A stretch of 64,000 nt of DNA from FEN-299 sp963727765. Lineage in GTDB: Bacteria > Acidobacteriota > Vicinamibacteria > Vicinamibacterales > Fen-181. The stretch lies in assembly GCA_963727765.1 (NCBI GenBank), contig CAVSGZ010000008.1, forward strand, positions 744,001 to 808,000, written 5' to 3'. The first letter of the stretch is position 1. Every line of letters begins with the position of its first letter. The notes beneath the pieces were generated by a model, which saw only the letters and a list, made by a program, of their open reading frames with translations, was not told the DNA's origin and did not search any database. Position numbers and translations under genes: made by a program. Below are positions 26,348 through 35,248 of this stretch, one piece after another.

Positions 26348-27057
26348 GGTCGGGCGCTCCAGTCCTTGAACAGGTGCGGGCGGAGGATCGGCTCTCTCAC
26401 GACGACGCCTTCGGCGAAGCCCACGCCGGAGAGGGCACCCAACTGCGCGTCGCGGCTCTCGACCAGACGGGCGAAGGTCGGGGCGTTCAGCCGGGTCGTC
26501 ACGGCGCCGTCGGCGTCCGCCCGGAACTGGCTCCGGTAGCAGGCGAGCGCCCGGCGCTTGACTTCGTAGTGAGCCGACACGTCGACAGCGAACGAGATCG
26601 GGGCCGCGTCGTTGATGAAGTAGTAACAGACCCACTCGGGCGACCACGCCTCGCCCTCACCGGGGAACCGACGAAGTCCCGCGTTGAACACAGCCTCGGC
26701 CAGCACCCGGCTGGCGGCGACGTGGTCGGGATGGCGGTCCTCCCAATAGGGCAGCGCGACCGCCCTCGGCCGCCACTTCCGCACCAGGCGCACCACGTCG
26801 TCCACCTGGTCCGGGGCGCCGCTGATCCCGCGATCGGGCCACCCGAGGTTCTCCCGCCAGTCCGCCCCGAGGACGGCGCGGGCCTCGTCGGCCTCGTTCA
26901 CCCGCTCCTCGGGCGTGCCATTGCTGCCAAGCTCCCCGCGGGTGAGGTCGCACAGGCCCACGTGCCACCCTTCGGCGGCATGCCGCGCGATCGTGCCGCC
27001 GAGGCCGATCTCGAGGTCGTCCGGGTGGGGACCGAAGACGAGCAGGTCGAGCGACAT
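26344..27057 (-). CDS. bshB1: Bacillithiol biosynthesis deacetylase BshB1
   Basis: Zinc LmbE-type deacetylase of 237 residues that converts GlcNAc-malate to GlcN-malate. The metal/catalytic motif PHPDD is at residues 10-14 and the third ligand His in RHPDHVAASRVL. Other BshB1 features are RGELGSNGTPEER and YRSQF near 165. AGGAGG precedes the ATG. First gene of the bshB1-bshA pair; bshC, the last step, is not in this window. Confidence 0.93.
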   Translation of the reverse strand: MSLDLLVFGPHPDDLEIGLGGTIARHAAEGWHVGLCDLTRGELGSNGTPEERVNEADEARAVLGADWRENLGWPDRGISGAPDQVDDVVRLVRKWRPRAVALPYWEDRHPDHVAASRVLAEAVFNAGLRRFPGEGEAWSPEWVCYYFINDAAPISFAVDVSAHYEVKRRALACYRSQFRADADGAVTTRLNAPTFARLVESRDAQLGALSGVGFAEGVVVREPILRPHLFKDWSARP

Positions 27058-27075
27058 GCCAGGAACCTCCTCCTG

Positions 27076-27109
27076 CCTGAGCCTTAAGCCGTGAGCCCTG
27101 AGCCGTGAG
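27076..27109. repeat. Degenerate CCTGAGCC tandem repeat
   Basis: Imperfect copies of a CCTGAGCC/CGTGAGC unit upstream of bshB1. It belongs to the same family as 19840-19870 (opposite strand) and 27479-27507. Confidence 0.55.
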
Positions 27110-27155
27110 TCTTGTGTCTCTCACGCCCTGCCGAACCCCCGGGCCCGTCTTCTCG

Positions 27156-27161
27156 TAGAAT
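27156..27161 (+). promoter_or_regulatory. TAGAAT -10 box
   Basis: TAGAAT 18 nt upstream of the ATG of the 76-residue membrane protein; GGGAGGG follows as ribosome site. Confidence 0.4.
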
Positions 27162-27179
27162 ACAGCCAGGGAGGGTGGG

Positions 27180-27410
27180 ATGTTCAGAACGCTGCGGGCG
27201 CTGAGGTTCTTGTTCGTCGGTCCGCTCGTCCTGGTGGTCCTGTTTTTCGTGAACCTGATCACCTCGCCCGGCCACTGGTGGGTCCAGTGGGCGGCGCTCG
27301 GCATCGGCATCGCCTGGATCATCAGCCTCTTCCGCGTCATCCAGGCCATCGTCATCGCGGGCGGGCTGGCGGCGCTGTTCGCCTATTGGAATAACAGATC
27401 CACGAAGTAG
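27180..27410 (+). CDS. Small two-helix membrane protein (76 residues)
   Basis: Hydrophobic helices at about 9-28 and 33-66 around a short WW loop; resembles 2TM-type small proteins (ITSPGHWWVQWAALGIG). The ribosome site GGGAGGGTGGG and a TAGAAT box support expression. Function unknown. Confidence 0.7.
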   Translation: MFRTLRALRFLFVGPLVLVVLFFVNLITSPGHWWVQWAALGIGIAWIISLFRVIQAIVIAGGLAALFAYWNNRSTK

Positions 27411-27426
27411 GCAGTATGCGGTAGGC

Positions 27427-27469
27427 GGTAGGCAGTGTGTCACGTGTGATTGGCTGCCTACTGCCTACC
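27427..27469. terminator. Hairpin after the small membrane protein gene
   Basis: GGTAGGCAGT (27427-27436) pairs exactly with ACTGCCTACC (27460-27469), loop 23 nt. It is 17 nt past the stop. The left arm is part of a short GGTAGGC tandem array. No U-tract, so terminator function is tentative. Confidence 0.45.
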
Positions 27470-27478
27470 TCCCCCTTG

Positions 27479-27507
27479 CCTGAGCCATGAGTCCTGAGCC
27501 TTGAGCC
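27479..27507. repeat. Degenerate CCTGAGCC tandem repeat
   Basis: Three to four imperfect copies of CCTGAGCC/CATGAGT directly upstream of the DPP-IV promoter. Confidence 0.55.
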
Positions 27508-27527
27508 TCACTCCGCCCCCTTCCTGA

Positions 27528-27533
27528 TAGAAT
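27528..27533 (+). promoter_or_regulatory. TAGAAT extended -10 upstream of the first DPP-IV gene
   Basis: CCTGATAGAATG at 27524-27535 is the same string as at 12998-13009. The AGGAG ribosome site follows at 27548-27552. Confidence 0.5.
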
Positions 27534-27559
27534 GCGCGCGCCCCCGCAGGAGATCGTCC

Positions 27560-29830
27560 ATGCCCTGTCAACGCGCGCTGGCGGCGGCCGCCGCCCTCTC
27601 CTTGGCTCTCGCCGTGTCCACGGTCGTCCACGCGCAGGGAACCGTCGCCGACTACCAACGAGCGTTCGGACTTCGCGACAAGTACCAGGGACTCGCCATC
27701 GACGTGCCCGACGCGGCGGTGTGGATCGGCAAGACCCACCGATTCGCTTACCGGAAGACGGTCAAGGGTGGAACCCAGTTCGTCGTCGTCGACGCCGACA
27801 CCCAGCAGAAGCAGCCGGCGTTCGACCACGACAAGATCGCTGCCGCGCTCTCGTCAGTGACGGGACGGAAGCTGACCGGCCTGACGCTGCCGTTCACCAC
27901 CTTCACGTTCGTCGACGAGGGGAAGGCCATCCAGGCGAGAGTGGACACGACCACCTGGACCTGCAGCCTCGACACCTATACGTGCAAGGGGCGCGAGGCG
28001 GTGGGCGAGTTCGAGGCGCGCCAGCCGCCGCCCGTCTGTGCTCCGCCGGCGCCGGACGCGCCGCCGAGGGTCTCGCCGGACAAGAAATGGGAGGCTGTCG
28101 TCCGCGGCTACAACGTGGTGCTGCGCAGGCCCGGTGAGAAGACGTGGACGGCGCTCAGCACCGACGGCAACGAGGGCAACTGCTACGTGCTCGACCGGAT
28201 CGCGTGGTCGCCCGATTCCAAGCGTCTGGCGGCCTACAAGGTGAGGCCCGGCTACCGGCGCGAAGTGCACTACGTCGAGTCGTCGCCCGAAGACCAGCTG
28301 CAGCCAAAGTCGTCGTCGCGGTTCTACGCCAAGCCGGGTGACGAGCTCGACCTCGATCAGCCGATGCTGTTCGACGTCGAGACGAAGACGCAGCGGGCGA
28401 TCTCGAACGCCCTCTTTCCGAATCCCTACGAGCTGACGCGTCCCGAGTGGCGCGCCGACAGCTTGGCGTTCACGTTCGAGTACAACCAGCGCGGCCACCA
28501 GGTGTACCGCGTCATCGAGGTGACGGCGGCCACCGGCGCGGCGCGCGCCGTAATCAGCGAAGAGCCGAAGACGTTCTTCACCTACTCGAGCAAGAAGTAC
28601 CGAGACGACGTGGCCGGCGGCCGCGAGATCGTCTGGATGTCCGAGCGCGACGGCTGGAACCATCTGTACCTCTACGACGGCGCGTCGGGCCAGGTGAAGA
28701 ACCAGATCACCAAAGGGGAGTGGGTCGTTCGCGGCGTCTCGAAGGTGGATGAGGAACGCCGCCAGATCTGGTTCAGCGCGAGCGGAATGTACCCGGGCAA
28801 GGACCCGTACTTCGTCAACTACTACCGGATCGGCTTCGACGGCATCGGCCTCACGCGCCTGACCGAGGCCGACGCCAACCACACCGTCAGCTTCTCGTCC
28901 GACATGACGTACTACGTGGACACCTACTCGCGGGTGGACCTCGCGCCGGTGTCCGAGCTGCGCCGCGCGGCAGACGGCTCGCTCGCCATGGTGGTCGAGC
29001 GCGCGGACATCACCGAACTGGTCAAGGCCGGCTGGAAGCCGCCGGAGGTGTTCGTTGCTGCCGGCCGCGACGGACAGACCGAGATCTGGGGCGTCATCTT
29101 CCGTCCGACGACCTTCGACCCGAAGAAGAAGTACCCGGTGATCGAGAACATCTACGCGGGACCGCACAGCTCGTTCGTCCCGAAGTCGTTCACGGCGTTC
29201 AGTGCCATGCAGGCCCAGGCCGAGTTGGGCTTTATCGTCGTGCAGATCGACGGGATGGGCACGTCGAACCGGTCGAAGGCCTTCCACGATGTCGCGTGGA
29301 TGAACCTGAAGGACGCCGGGTTCCCCGACCGCATCCTGTGGCACAAGGCCGCGGCGGCGAAGTATCCCTGGTACGACATTTCGCGCGTCGGCATCTACGG
29401 GACCTCGGCCGGGGGCCAGGAGTCGCTGGCGGCTCTGCTCTTCCACCCGGAGTTCTACAAGGCGGCGGTGTCGGCGGCGGGCTGCCACGATAACAGGATG
29501 GATAAGATCTGGTGGAACGAGCAGTGGATGGGCTGGCCGATTGGCCCGCAGTACGCCGAGTCGTCCAATGTCGACAACGCCTACCGCCTGCAGGGCGCGC
29601 TGCTGCTCGTCGTCGGCGAGATGGACACAAATGTGGACCCGTCGTCCACGATGCAGGTGGTCAATCAGCTCATCAAGCACAACAAGCCGTTCGACCTGCT
29701 GGTGATCCCCGGCGCGGGCCATGGGGCGGGCGGGGCCTACGGCGACCACAAACGGTACGACTTCTTCGTGCGCGAACTGCTGGGGACGCCGCCGCCGAAA
29801 TGGGCGGCGTTCGAGAAGACTGCGCAGTAG
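27560..29830 (+). CDS. Secreted dipeptidyl-peptidase IV family serine peptidase (S9B)
   Basis: 756 residues: signal peptide to about residue 26 (VVHAQ), eight-bladed DPPIV N-terminal propeller about 150-500, then the S9 hydrolase domain. The catalytic triad is visible: Ser616 in GIYGTSAGGQES, Asp in GEMDTNVDPSS and His in GAGHGAGG. Four cysteines in the N-terminal region may form disulphides. Removes N-terminal dipeptides (often X-Pro) in family members. It is convergent with a VPS10-like gene and has a paralogue-type neighbour at 39366. Confidence 0.92.
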   Translation: MPCQRALAAAAALSLALAVSTVVHAQGTVADYQRAFGLRDKYQGLAIDVPDAAVWIGKTHRFAYRKTVKGGTQFVVVDADTQQKQPAFDHDKIAAALSSVTGRKLTGLTLPFTTFTFVDEGKAIQARVDTTTWTCSLDTYTCKGREAVGEFEARQPPPVCAPPAPDAPPRVSPDKKWEAVVRGYNVVLRRPGEKTWTALSTDGNEGNCYVLDRIAWSPDSKRLAAYKVRPGYRREVHYVESSPEDQLQPKSSSRFYAKPGDELDLDQPMLFDVETKTQRAISNALFPNPYELTRPEWRADSLAFTFEYNQRGHQVYRVIEVTAATGAARAVISEEPKTFFTYSSKKYRDDVAGGREIVWMSERDGWNHLYLYDGASGQVKNQITKGEWVVRGVSKVDEERRQIWFSASGMYPGKDPYFVNYYRIGFDGIGLTRLTEADANHTVSFSSDMTYYVDTYSRVDLAPVSELRRAADGSLAMVVERADITELVKAGWKPPEVFVAAGRDGQTEIWGVIFRPTTFDPKKKYPVIENIYAGPHSSFVPKSFTAFSAMQAQAELGFIVVQIDGMGTSNRSKAFHDVAWMNLKDAGFPDRILWHKAAAAKYPWYDISRVGIYGTSAGGQESLAALLFHPEFYKAAVSAAGCHDNRMDKIWWNEQWMGWPIGPQYAESSNVDNAYRLQGALLLVVGEMDTNVDPSSTMQVVNQLIKHNKPFDLLVIPGAGHGAGGAYGDHKRYDFFVRELLGTPPPKWAAFEKTAQ

Positions 29831-29857
29831 GGGACAGCGGGCGGCGACCCCTGACCC

Positions 29858-32618
29858 CTACCTCGGCACCGCCACGATCCGCGGATCCCGTCTGACGACG
29901 AGCGGCTGCGTGTACACCTTGCCGTCCACCGTCAGCTTCACGGTGTAGGCGCCAGGCAGCGCCAAGCTGCCGCCGCGTCCGCCGAAGCCGCCTCCGCCGC
30001 CAGCCCCGCCTCCGCCCGCACCGCGCGCGCCGCCGGCTCGTGCGCCCTGGCCGGCCTGCGCCGGCTGTGTCACCCGCAGGTCCCAGACCCATCGGTGCTG
30101 ACCCGGCTCCGCCGGGAGCGTCGGCGGCGTCGGCCTCCAGAACGCAGGGACGTTCAGCGTGTCGGGGTTCACCGGCGTGGCGTGGTCCGCACTCGAGAAG
30201 CGCCTGACCGTGTCGCCGGCGGCGTCGAGAATCTCGAGCGTGACCGGCTCGGAGGGAGCGGCCTTGAGATAGTAGTCGATGATCGCGCCGAACGGCCGGT
30301 TCTCGGCCAGCGGTTCGTCGCGCGGCTGCGGCGTGCCGTTCTCGGCTCCCGCCGGCATGTTGATCGCGTCGGCCGGGCGGAACAGCACCGCGGTAGCCCT
30401 GGCGGTGTCGGCGCCCATCTGCCGCAGCGCCGTCATCTGATCGATCACCCAGAAGCCGCGTCCGTGCGTGGCGACGATCAGGTCGTCGTCGTGCACCGTC
30501 AGGTGGCGCATCGAGACCGCCGGCAGATTGAGTTGGAGCGACTGCCAGTGATCACCCGCGTCGAAGGAGACGAACACGGCCTGCTCGGTGCCCGCGAAGA
30601 GCAGCCCGGGTCGCACCGGGTCCTCTGCGAGCGCCTGCATGTAGATGCCCGCCGGCAGGCCGGAGGTGACCTTCTGCCAGGTCTTGCCGAAATCGCGAGT
30701 GCGGTAGATGTACGGCTCGTTGTCCTCGAGGCGATGGCGGTCGATCGCCGCGTAGGCGGTGTTCACCTCGCCGTGCGAGGCCACCATCATCACGACCTTG
30801 CTCCACGGCGTCAGGGCCTGCGGCGTCACGTTCTGCCAGTTCCGGCCGTCATCCCGCGTCGCCTGGATGTACCCGTCGTCGGTGCCCACCCAGACCACGC
30901 CGGCCTTGAGCGGCGAGGGAGCGATGGTGTAGATCACGCCGCGCCTGGCGCCCTTGGGCGCGTCGGCGGCTGTGGCCGCGTCGAGATTGGGCGGGACGCC
31001 CGGGTCCTCGCGCGTGAGGTCCGGGCTGATCGTCGTCCAGCTGTCGCCGCCGTTGGTCGTCTTGAAGAGGAACTGGTTGCTGAAATAGAGCACGCGCGGA
31101 TCGGCTTCCGAGAAGGCGAGCGGCACGGTCCAGGTGTGACGCGCCGGCTCGGACATGCCGCGCTCGGGCGAGACGTCAGCGGTCTCGCCGGTGACGACAT
31201 TGCAGCGCGTCACGGTGCCGCCGAAGAGCAGGTCGGGGTGGAGCGGGTCCGGCGCCGTGTAGCCGGCCTCGCCGCCCGCGCAGAGCGGCAGCCACTCGCG
31301 CGTGCCGATCTCGGCGTGCGGGCTGCGTGTGATCACCGCCACCGAGCCGCTGTCCTGCTGCGCGCCGGTGACCCAGTAGGGGAACCGGGCGTCGGCCGCG
31401 GCGTGATACATCTGCGCGATCGGCTGGTTGTACCAGGAACTCCACGTGACGGCGCCGTCGACGCTGACGACGGCGCCCTGGTCGGAGCCGAGCACCATGC
31501 GCGACGGGTCGTTCGGATCGATCCAGAGCTGGTGGTAATCGTCGCCCCCCGGCGCGCCCTTGATGGCGGTCCATGTCTTGCCGCCATTGGACGAGCGGTA
31601 GAGCGAGGTGTTCGACACGTAGACGACGTCCGCGTTGCGCGGATCGACGACCACCTTGCAGAAGTACCAGCCGCGTCCCCAGATGCGGTTGTCGCCCGAT
31701 ATCAGCGCCCACGTCGCGCCGGCATCGTCGGACCGGTAGAGCCCGCCCTTCTGGGCGTCGATGATCGCGTAGATGCGACGGGGGGCGGCGGGTGCCACGG
31801 CGACGCCGATTCGGCCGACCGCTTCGGTGGGGAGTCCCGCGGTCAGTGCCTTCCAGGTCGTGCCACCGTCAGCCGACTTGTAGAGGCCGCTGCCGGGCCC
31901 GTAGGAGGGCGGGTAGATCGACCATGGCGGACGCCTGGTGTTCCAGAGCGACGCGTAGACGACCTTCGAGTCCTTCGGGTCGATGGCGAGAATCGACGGC
32001 GCCGACGCTGTCGTTCTGGTAGAGCACCTTCTGCCAGGTCCCGCCGCCGTCCTTCGACCGGTACACGCCGCGCTCGGTGTTCGGGCCGTAGGCATGGCCG
32101 AGCGCCGCGACGAAGACGATGTCGGGGTTCCTCGGATCGACGACGACGCGGCCGATCTGCCGGGTGTCGTCGAGGCCCAGGTGCTTCCAGGTCGTTCCGG
32201 CGTCGGTCGACTTGTAGACCCCGTTGCCGTAGGAGATCTGCGACCGCATGTCCGCCTCGCCGGTGCCGACGTAGATGACGTTCGGGTTCGACGGGGCGAC
32301 GCCGATGGCGCCGATCGAGCCGACCGGCTGCGAGTCGAAGATCGGCGCCCACGTGCGGCCCGCGTTGGTCGTCTTCCAGACGCCGCCGCCGACCGAGCCG
32401 AAGTAGAACGTCGCTGCCTGTCCGGGCGCGCCGCTGACGCCGTTGACGCGGCCTCCGCGGAACGGGCCGATCATCCGCCACTTGAGGCCCGAATAGAGAC
32501 TCGGGTCGATGGCCGGCGTCTGCGCGGTGAGCGTGACGAATGCGCCCGCGATGGCGGCGAGCGCGCAAAGAGCAGCGAGCAGCCGCACGGCCGCCCGCGG
32601 GTGCGGAGTGAGGGTCAT
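29858..32618 (-). CDS. VPS10/sortilin-like BNR propeller protein, one frameshift
   Basis: Full-length exported propeller protein of about 920 codons. Signal peptide (LLAALCALAAIAGAFVTL), then YSGLKWRMIGPFRGGRVNGV, the usual opening of this family, and many Asp-box repeats (STDAGTTWKHLG, SADGGTTWKALT, DDAGATWALISG, TNGGDSWTTISPDL). A C-terminal beta domain and a Gly-rich segment near the end follow. The frame breaks at 31991-31992: VGAVD must continue as LAIDPKDSKVVYASLW, which needs removal of one A from GAATC. Next to S9 peptidases, as is common in Acidobacteriota; the ligand is unknown. Confidence 0.85.
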
Positions 32619-32654
32619 AGAATGCAGTCCATGTCGTTGGGGAGCCTGGACCGC

Positions 32655-32660
32655 ATTCTA
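32655..32660 (-). promoter_or_regulatory. TAGAAT -10 box for the VPS10-like gene
   Basis: TAGAATGCGG on the minus strand 37 nt upstream of the ATG at 32618. No clear -35 or Shine-Dalgarno. Confidence 0.4.
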
Positions 32661-32688
32661 CATCCGATGGCGCACGCGCCGCGCGCTG

Positions 32689-33228
32689 CTAGCCCGCGAT
32701 GGCCTGGAACGACACCGAGATCTTGACCTCGTCGCCCACCAGGAAGCCGCCCGTCTCGAGCGCGGCGTTCCACATCAAGCCGAACTCCTTGCGGTTGATC
32801 GTGAACTCGGCCTCGAAGCCGACGCGCTGGTTGCCCCAGGGGTCGGTCGCCTTGCCGAGGAACGTCACCGGCACCGAGATCCGCTTGGTGACGCCGCGAA
32901 TCGTCAGGTCGCCGGCCACCGTGTACGTGTCGCCGCCCGCCGGGGCGACCGACGCGCTCGCGAACGACAGCGTCGGAAACTCGTCGGTCTTGAAGAAATC
33001 GGCCGAGCGAAGGTGGGCGTCGCGATCCGGTTGGTCCGTGTCGATGCTGGCCGCCTGGATCGTCACCTTCACCGACGAGCGGCCGGGGTTCTGCTCGTCG
33101 GCCTGGATCGTGCCTTCGAAATCGGTGAACCGGCCGCGGACCCTGGTCACCAGGTGCCGGACCTGGAACTCGGCCTCCGAATGCGCCTTGTCGATCGTGT
33201 AGGTGCGGGTCGTGGTCTCTGTCGTCAT
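32689..33228 (-). CDS. YceI-family lipid-binding protein
   Basis: 179 residues of the YceI/polyisoprenoid-binding lipocalin-like fold: YTIDKAHSEAEFQVRHLVT, RGRFTDFEGTIQ, HLRSADFFKTDEFPTLSF, DLTIRGVTKRISVPVTFLG. No signal peptide, so probably cytoplasmic unlike E. coli YceI. GAGG precedes ATG 33228. It lies 61 nt after a MarR regulator in the same direction and is presumably controlled by it. Confidence 0.92.
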   Translation of the reverse strand: MTTETTTRTYTIDKAHSEAEFQVRHLVTRVRGRFTDFEGTIQADEQNPGRSSVKVTIQAASIDTDQPDRDAHLRSADFFKTDEFPTLSFASASVAPAGGDTYTVAGDLTIRGVTKRISVPVTFLGKATDPWGNQRVGFEAEFTINRKEFGLMWNAALETGGFLVGDEVKISVSFQAIAG

Positions 33229-33289
33229 GGTCTGTGTCCTCGTTGTCTCGATGATGCGTGTCATCACACGCATGGTCCGAAAAAAAAGC

Positions 33290-33757
33290 CTACGTCCTGC
33301 TCCGAACCTGACCCAGCAGGGCGATGAGCGTCCGCAGCCGCTCGTCGCCGAGGTGGGCCAACTGGACGTCGGTCAGGCGGTCGACCACCGGGTCGAGTGT
33401 GGCGAGCACCTTCAGCCCCCTGCCGGTGACCTTCGTCGTAACGAATCGCCAATCGTCGCCGCCGCGCGCACGGACGACCAGCTTCATGTCCTCCATCCGG
33501 TCCAGCAGGCGGGTCACGTCGGGGACCCGACGGAGCATCCGCGTGCCAATCTCGTGGCGGCACAGGCCGTCGGAGCCGGCGCCGCGGAGGATCCGCAGGA
33601 CGTTGTACTGAGTGGCCGTGATCCCGTGGGGTTTCAGGGCCGACTCCATCGCGTGCTCGAGCTCGGCGGCGGTGCGCAGGACGCTCAGGTGCGCTTCGTG
33701 CCGGAGGCTGCGGAACGGCTTGCGTTGCTTGAGTTCGGTCTTGAGGTCGCTCGCCAC
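33290..33757 (-). CDS. MarR-family regulator upstream of yceI
   Basis: 155 residues with the MarR winged helix: LKPHGITATQYNVLRILRG, HEIGTRMLRRVPDVTRLLDR, and the wing RARGGDDWRFVTTKVTGRG. It starts with GTG at 33757, which coincides with the predicted transcription start of a near-consensus promoter, so the mRNA is probably leaderless. MarR proteins usually repress their own promoter and release on a ligand; the MarR-YceI arrangement is common and YceI the likely target. Confidence 0.9.
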   Translation of the reverse strand: MASDLKTELKQRKPFRSLRHEAHLSVLRTAAELEHAMESALKPHGITATQYNVLRILRGAGSDGLCRHEIGTRMLRRVPDVTRLLDRMEDMKLVVRARGGDDWRFVTTKVTGRGLKVLATLDPVVDRLTDVQLAHLGDERLRTLIALLGQVRSRT

Positions 33758-33763
33758 GACTTC

Positions 33764-33792
33764 ATAATATATGTGATAACACTAAATGTCAA
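33764..33792 (-). promoter_or_regulatory. Sigma-70 promoter with operator-like dyad for marR-yceI
   Basis: On the minus strand TTGACA (33792-33787), exactly 17 nt, then TATTAT (33769-33764); the GTG start lies 6 nt further on. The stretch is strikingly AT-rich against its surroundings. Interrupted dyads lie over it: ATGTG near 33798 with CACAT near 33772, and GTGTTATCACAT in the spacer. These are plausible MarR sites. Confidence 0.8.
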
Positions 33793-33839
33793 CACACATC
33801 TAGGGGGAGAGGCGGACCCTGTCCGGCGATGCGGGGGAC

Positions 33840-34352
33840 TCAGCGGTTGGCGGCCTTGATGCGCGCGGCGAACTCGTCGACCTGCTGCTCGACCGTGCGC
33901 AGGACGTTGGCCGCGTGCCCGACGGTGCCGCCACCGGACAGGCCGGCCTTGTGCAGCAACGAGACCCGCACCGAGACGAGCTGCGCCTGGTAGGACAGCC
34001 GCGCGGTGGTGGTCGTGAACACCGTCGTGTCGAACCGCGAGACGCACACGCCCGGCTGGACGTTCAGCGTCTCCACGCGCAGGTCGACGTAGGTGTCCTC
34101 GTCCTTGTGGGGCACGACTTTCAGGCCGCGATCGGCCAGCATCCGGGCCAGGCTCTGCTCGAGCGCCTGATGGTTGAATCCGCAGGTCGTCGCGGCCGGA
34201 CCGAGCGGCTCGACCAGGACGCCCACGGTCGTGATCCCTTTCAGCTCGGCGTCGGGCCGCTGCGCCACGGCCGAGCCGCACATGACGAGGAGACCGGCCA
34301 GCGCAAGAACGGGCGGGAGCGGCGAGCGGCACCACGCGGAACGAGTCACCAT
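33840..34352 (-). CDS. Hypothetical secreted protein, 170 residues
   Basis: Signal peptide (LALAGLLVMCGSAVAQ), then a mixed alpha/beta domain with two cysteines (TTCGFNHQAL, PGVCVSRFD). No family recognised; the layout (TTVGVLVEPLG, a helix, then beta strands) recalls periplasmic DUF-type partners. ATG 34352 has GAGG upstream. Last gene of the run with the TonB_C-like and PEGA genes, 59 nt after the former. Confidence 0.6.
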   Translation of the reverse strand: MVTRSAWCRSPLPPVLALAGLLVMCGSAVAQRPDAELKGITTVGVLVEPLGPAATTCGFNHQALEQSLARMLADRGLKVVPHKDEDTYVDLRVETLNVQPGVCVSRFDTTVFTTTTARLSYQAQLVSVRVSLLHKAGLSGGGTVGHAANVLRTVEQQVDEFAARIKAANR

Positions 34353-34411
34353 GCCAACCTCGAGAAAGATGTGCGGGGAGCGCCAGGTCCCGCGCGGTCG
34401 TGCGCCAGACC

Positions 34412-35248
34412 TCAGAGCCCCCGCGGAAGAATCAGGACCTGCACCACCATCCGGTACCGGACCGGCACGCCGTTCCTGCGAGCAGGGCTGTATTTCCAGC
34501 CGAGCACCGCCTGAACGACCTGCGGGGTGAGCCCGACCAGGTCGGGGTCCCAGACGATCGCCGACTCGACGGTGCCCTGCGCGGTGAGCACGACGTCGAC
34601 GGCCACCGTCCTCGCCGACGAGACCGGCCGGACGCGGTCCGGTACGCTCACGGTCGTCATCAGCGGCACCGGCGCCGTCAGGCGTTTCGCGGCGGCGTCG
34701 AAGAGCGGGCTCGACGACCGGGTGAGCCCCAGGAATCGCTGGCCCGTCAGGCGCATGTCGACGCGCGGCGCCGCGTCGAGCGTGAGGTCGGGATCGTCGA
34801 GCAGCGCGAGCCATCGCGAGAAGCCGGCCGCCGCGTCAACGATGTTCCGGCTGTCGTACGCGCTCTTGGCCCGCGCGTACAGGCGATCGAGCGTGCCGGA
34901 CAGCGCCTGGCGACGGCCGTCGCGAAAGGCGCTCATGAGCTTCGGTGCGATCTCGTCCTCGCGCGGGAGGAAGAACGGGTCGAGGTCGACCAGCGCCGCG
35001 ATCGCGGTTTGCGCGTCCGCCTGGCGGCCGAGCGCCAGCAGGCAGGATGCGCGTCCCTGCTCGACCGCCACGGCGGTCTCCACGGCCAGCGCGCCGCGCG
35101 ACTTTACGGCATCGAACGCGCTCAGGGCGTCTTCGTACCGCGCCGCGGCGTACAGCGCGCGGGCCGCGGAGAGCGGATCCTGCGCAAGGGCGCGCGGCCC
35201 CAGCGTCAGCAGCAGCACGGGCACGAGGCCAAGCAGCAGGCGTCTCAT
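34412..35248 (-). CDS. Exported TPR protein with TonB C-terminal-like domain
   Basis: 278 residues. Signal peptide (LLLGLVPVLLLTLGPRALA), helical repeat region with TPR features (AARALYAAARYEDALSAFD, RASCLLALGRQADAQTAIAA), then a TonB_C-like beta domain at about 205-275 (VAVDVVLTAQGTVESAIVWD, PQVVQAVLGWKYSPARRNG). This domain without a TM anchor or ExbBD is frequent in Acidobacteriota. The ATG overlaps the PEGA gene stop (ATGA). Confidence 0.8.
   Translation of the reverse strand: MRRLLLGLVPVLLLTLGPRALAQDPLSAARALYAAARYEDALSAFDAVKSRGALAVETAVAVEQGRASCLLALGRQADAQTAIAALVDLDPFFLPREDEIAPKLMSAFRDGRRQALSGTLDRLYARAKSAYDSRNIVDAAAGFSRWLALLDDPDLTLDAAPRVDMRLTGQRFLGLTRSSSPLFDAAAKRLTAPVPLMTTVSVPDRVRPVSSARTVAVDVVLTAQGTVESAIVWDPDLVGLTPQVVQAVLGWKYSPARRNGVPVRYRMVVQVLILPRGL

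Noticed and set aside
30095..32278. Plus-strand 727-codon frame opposite the second VPS10-like gene
   Set aside because: Arg/Val/Gly-rich translation with no motif; the minus strand has repeated Asp boxes.
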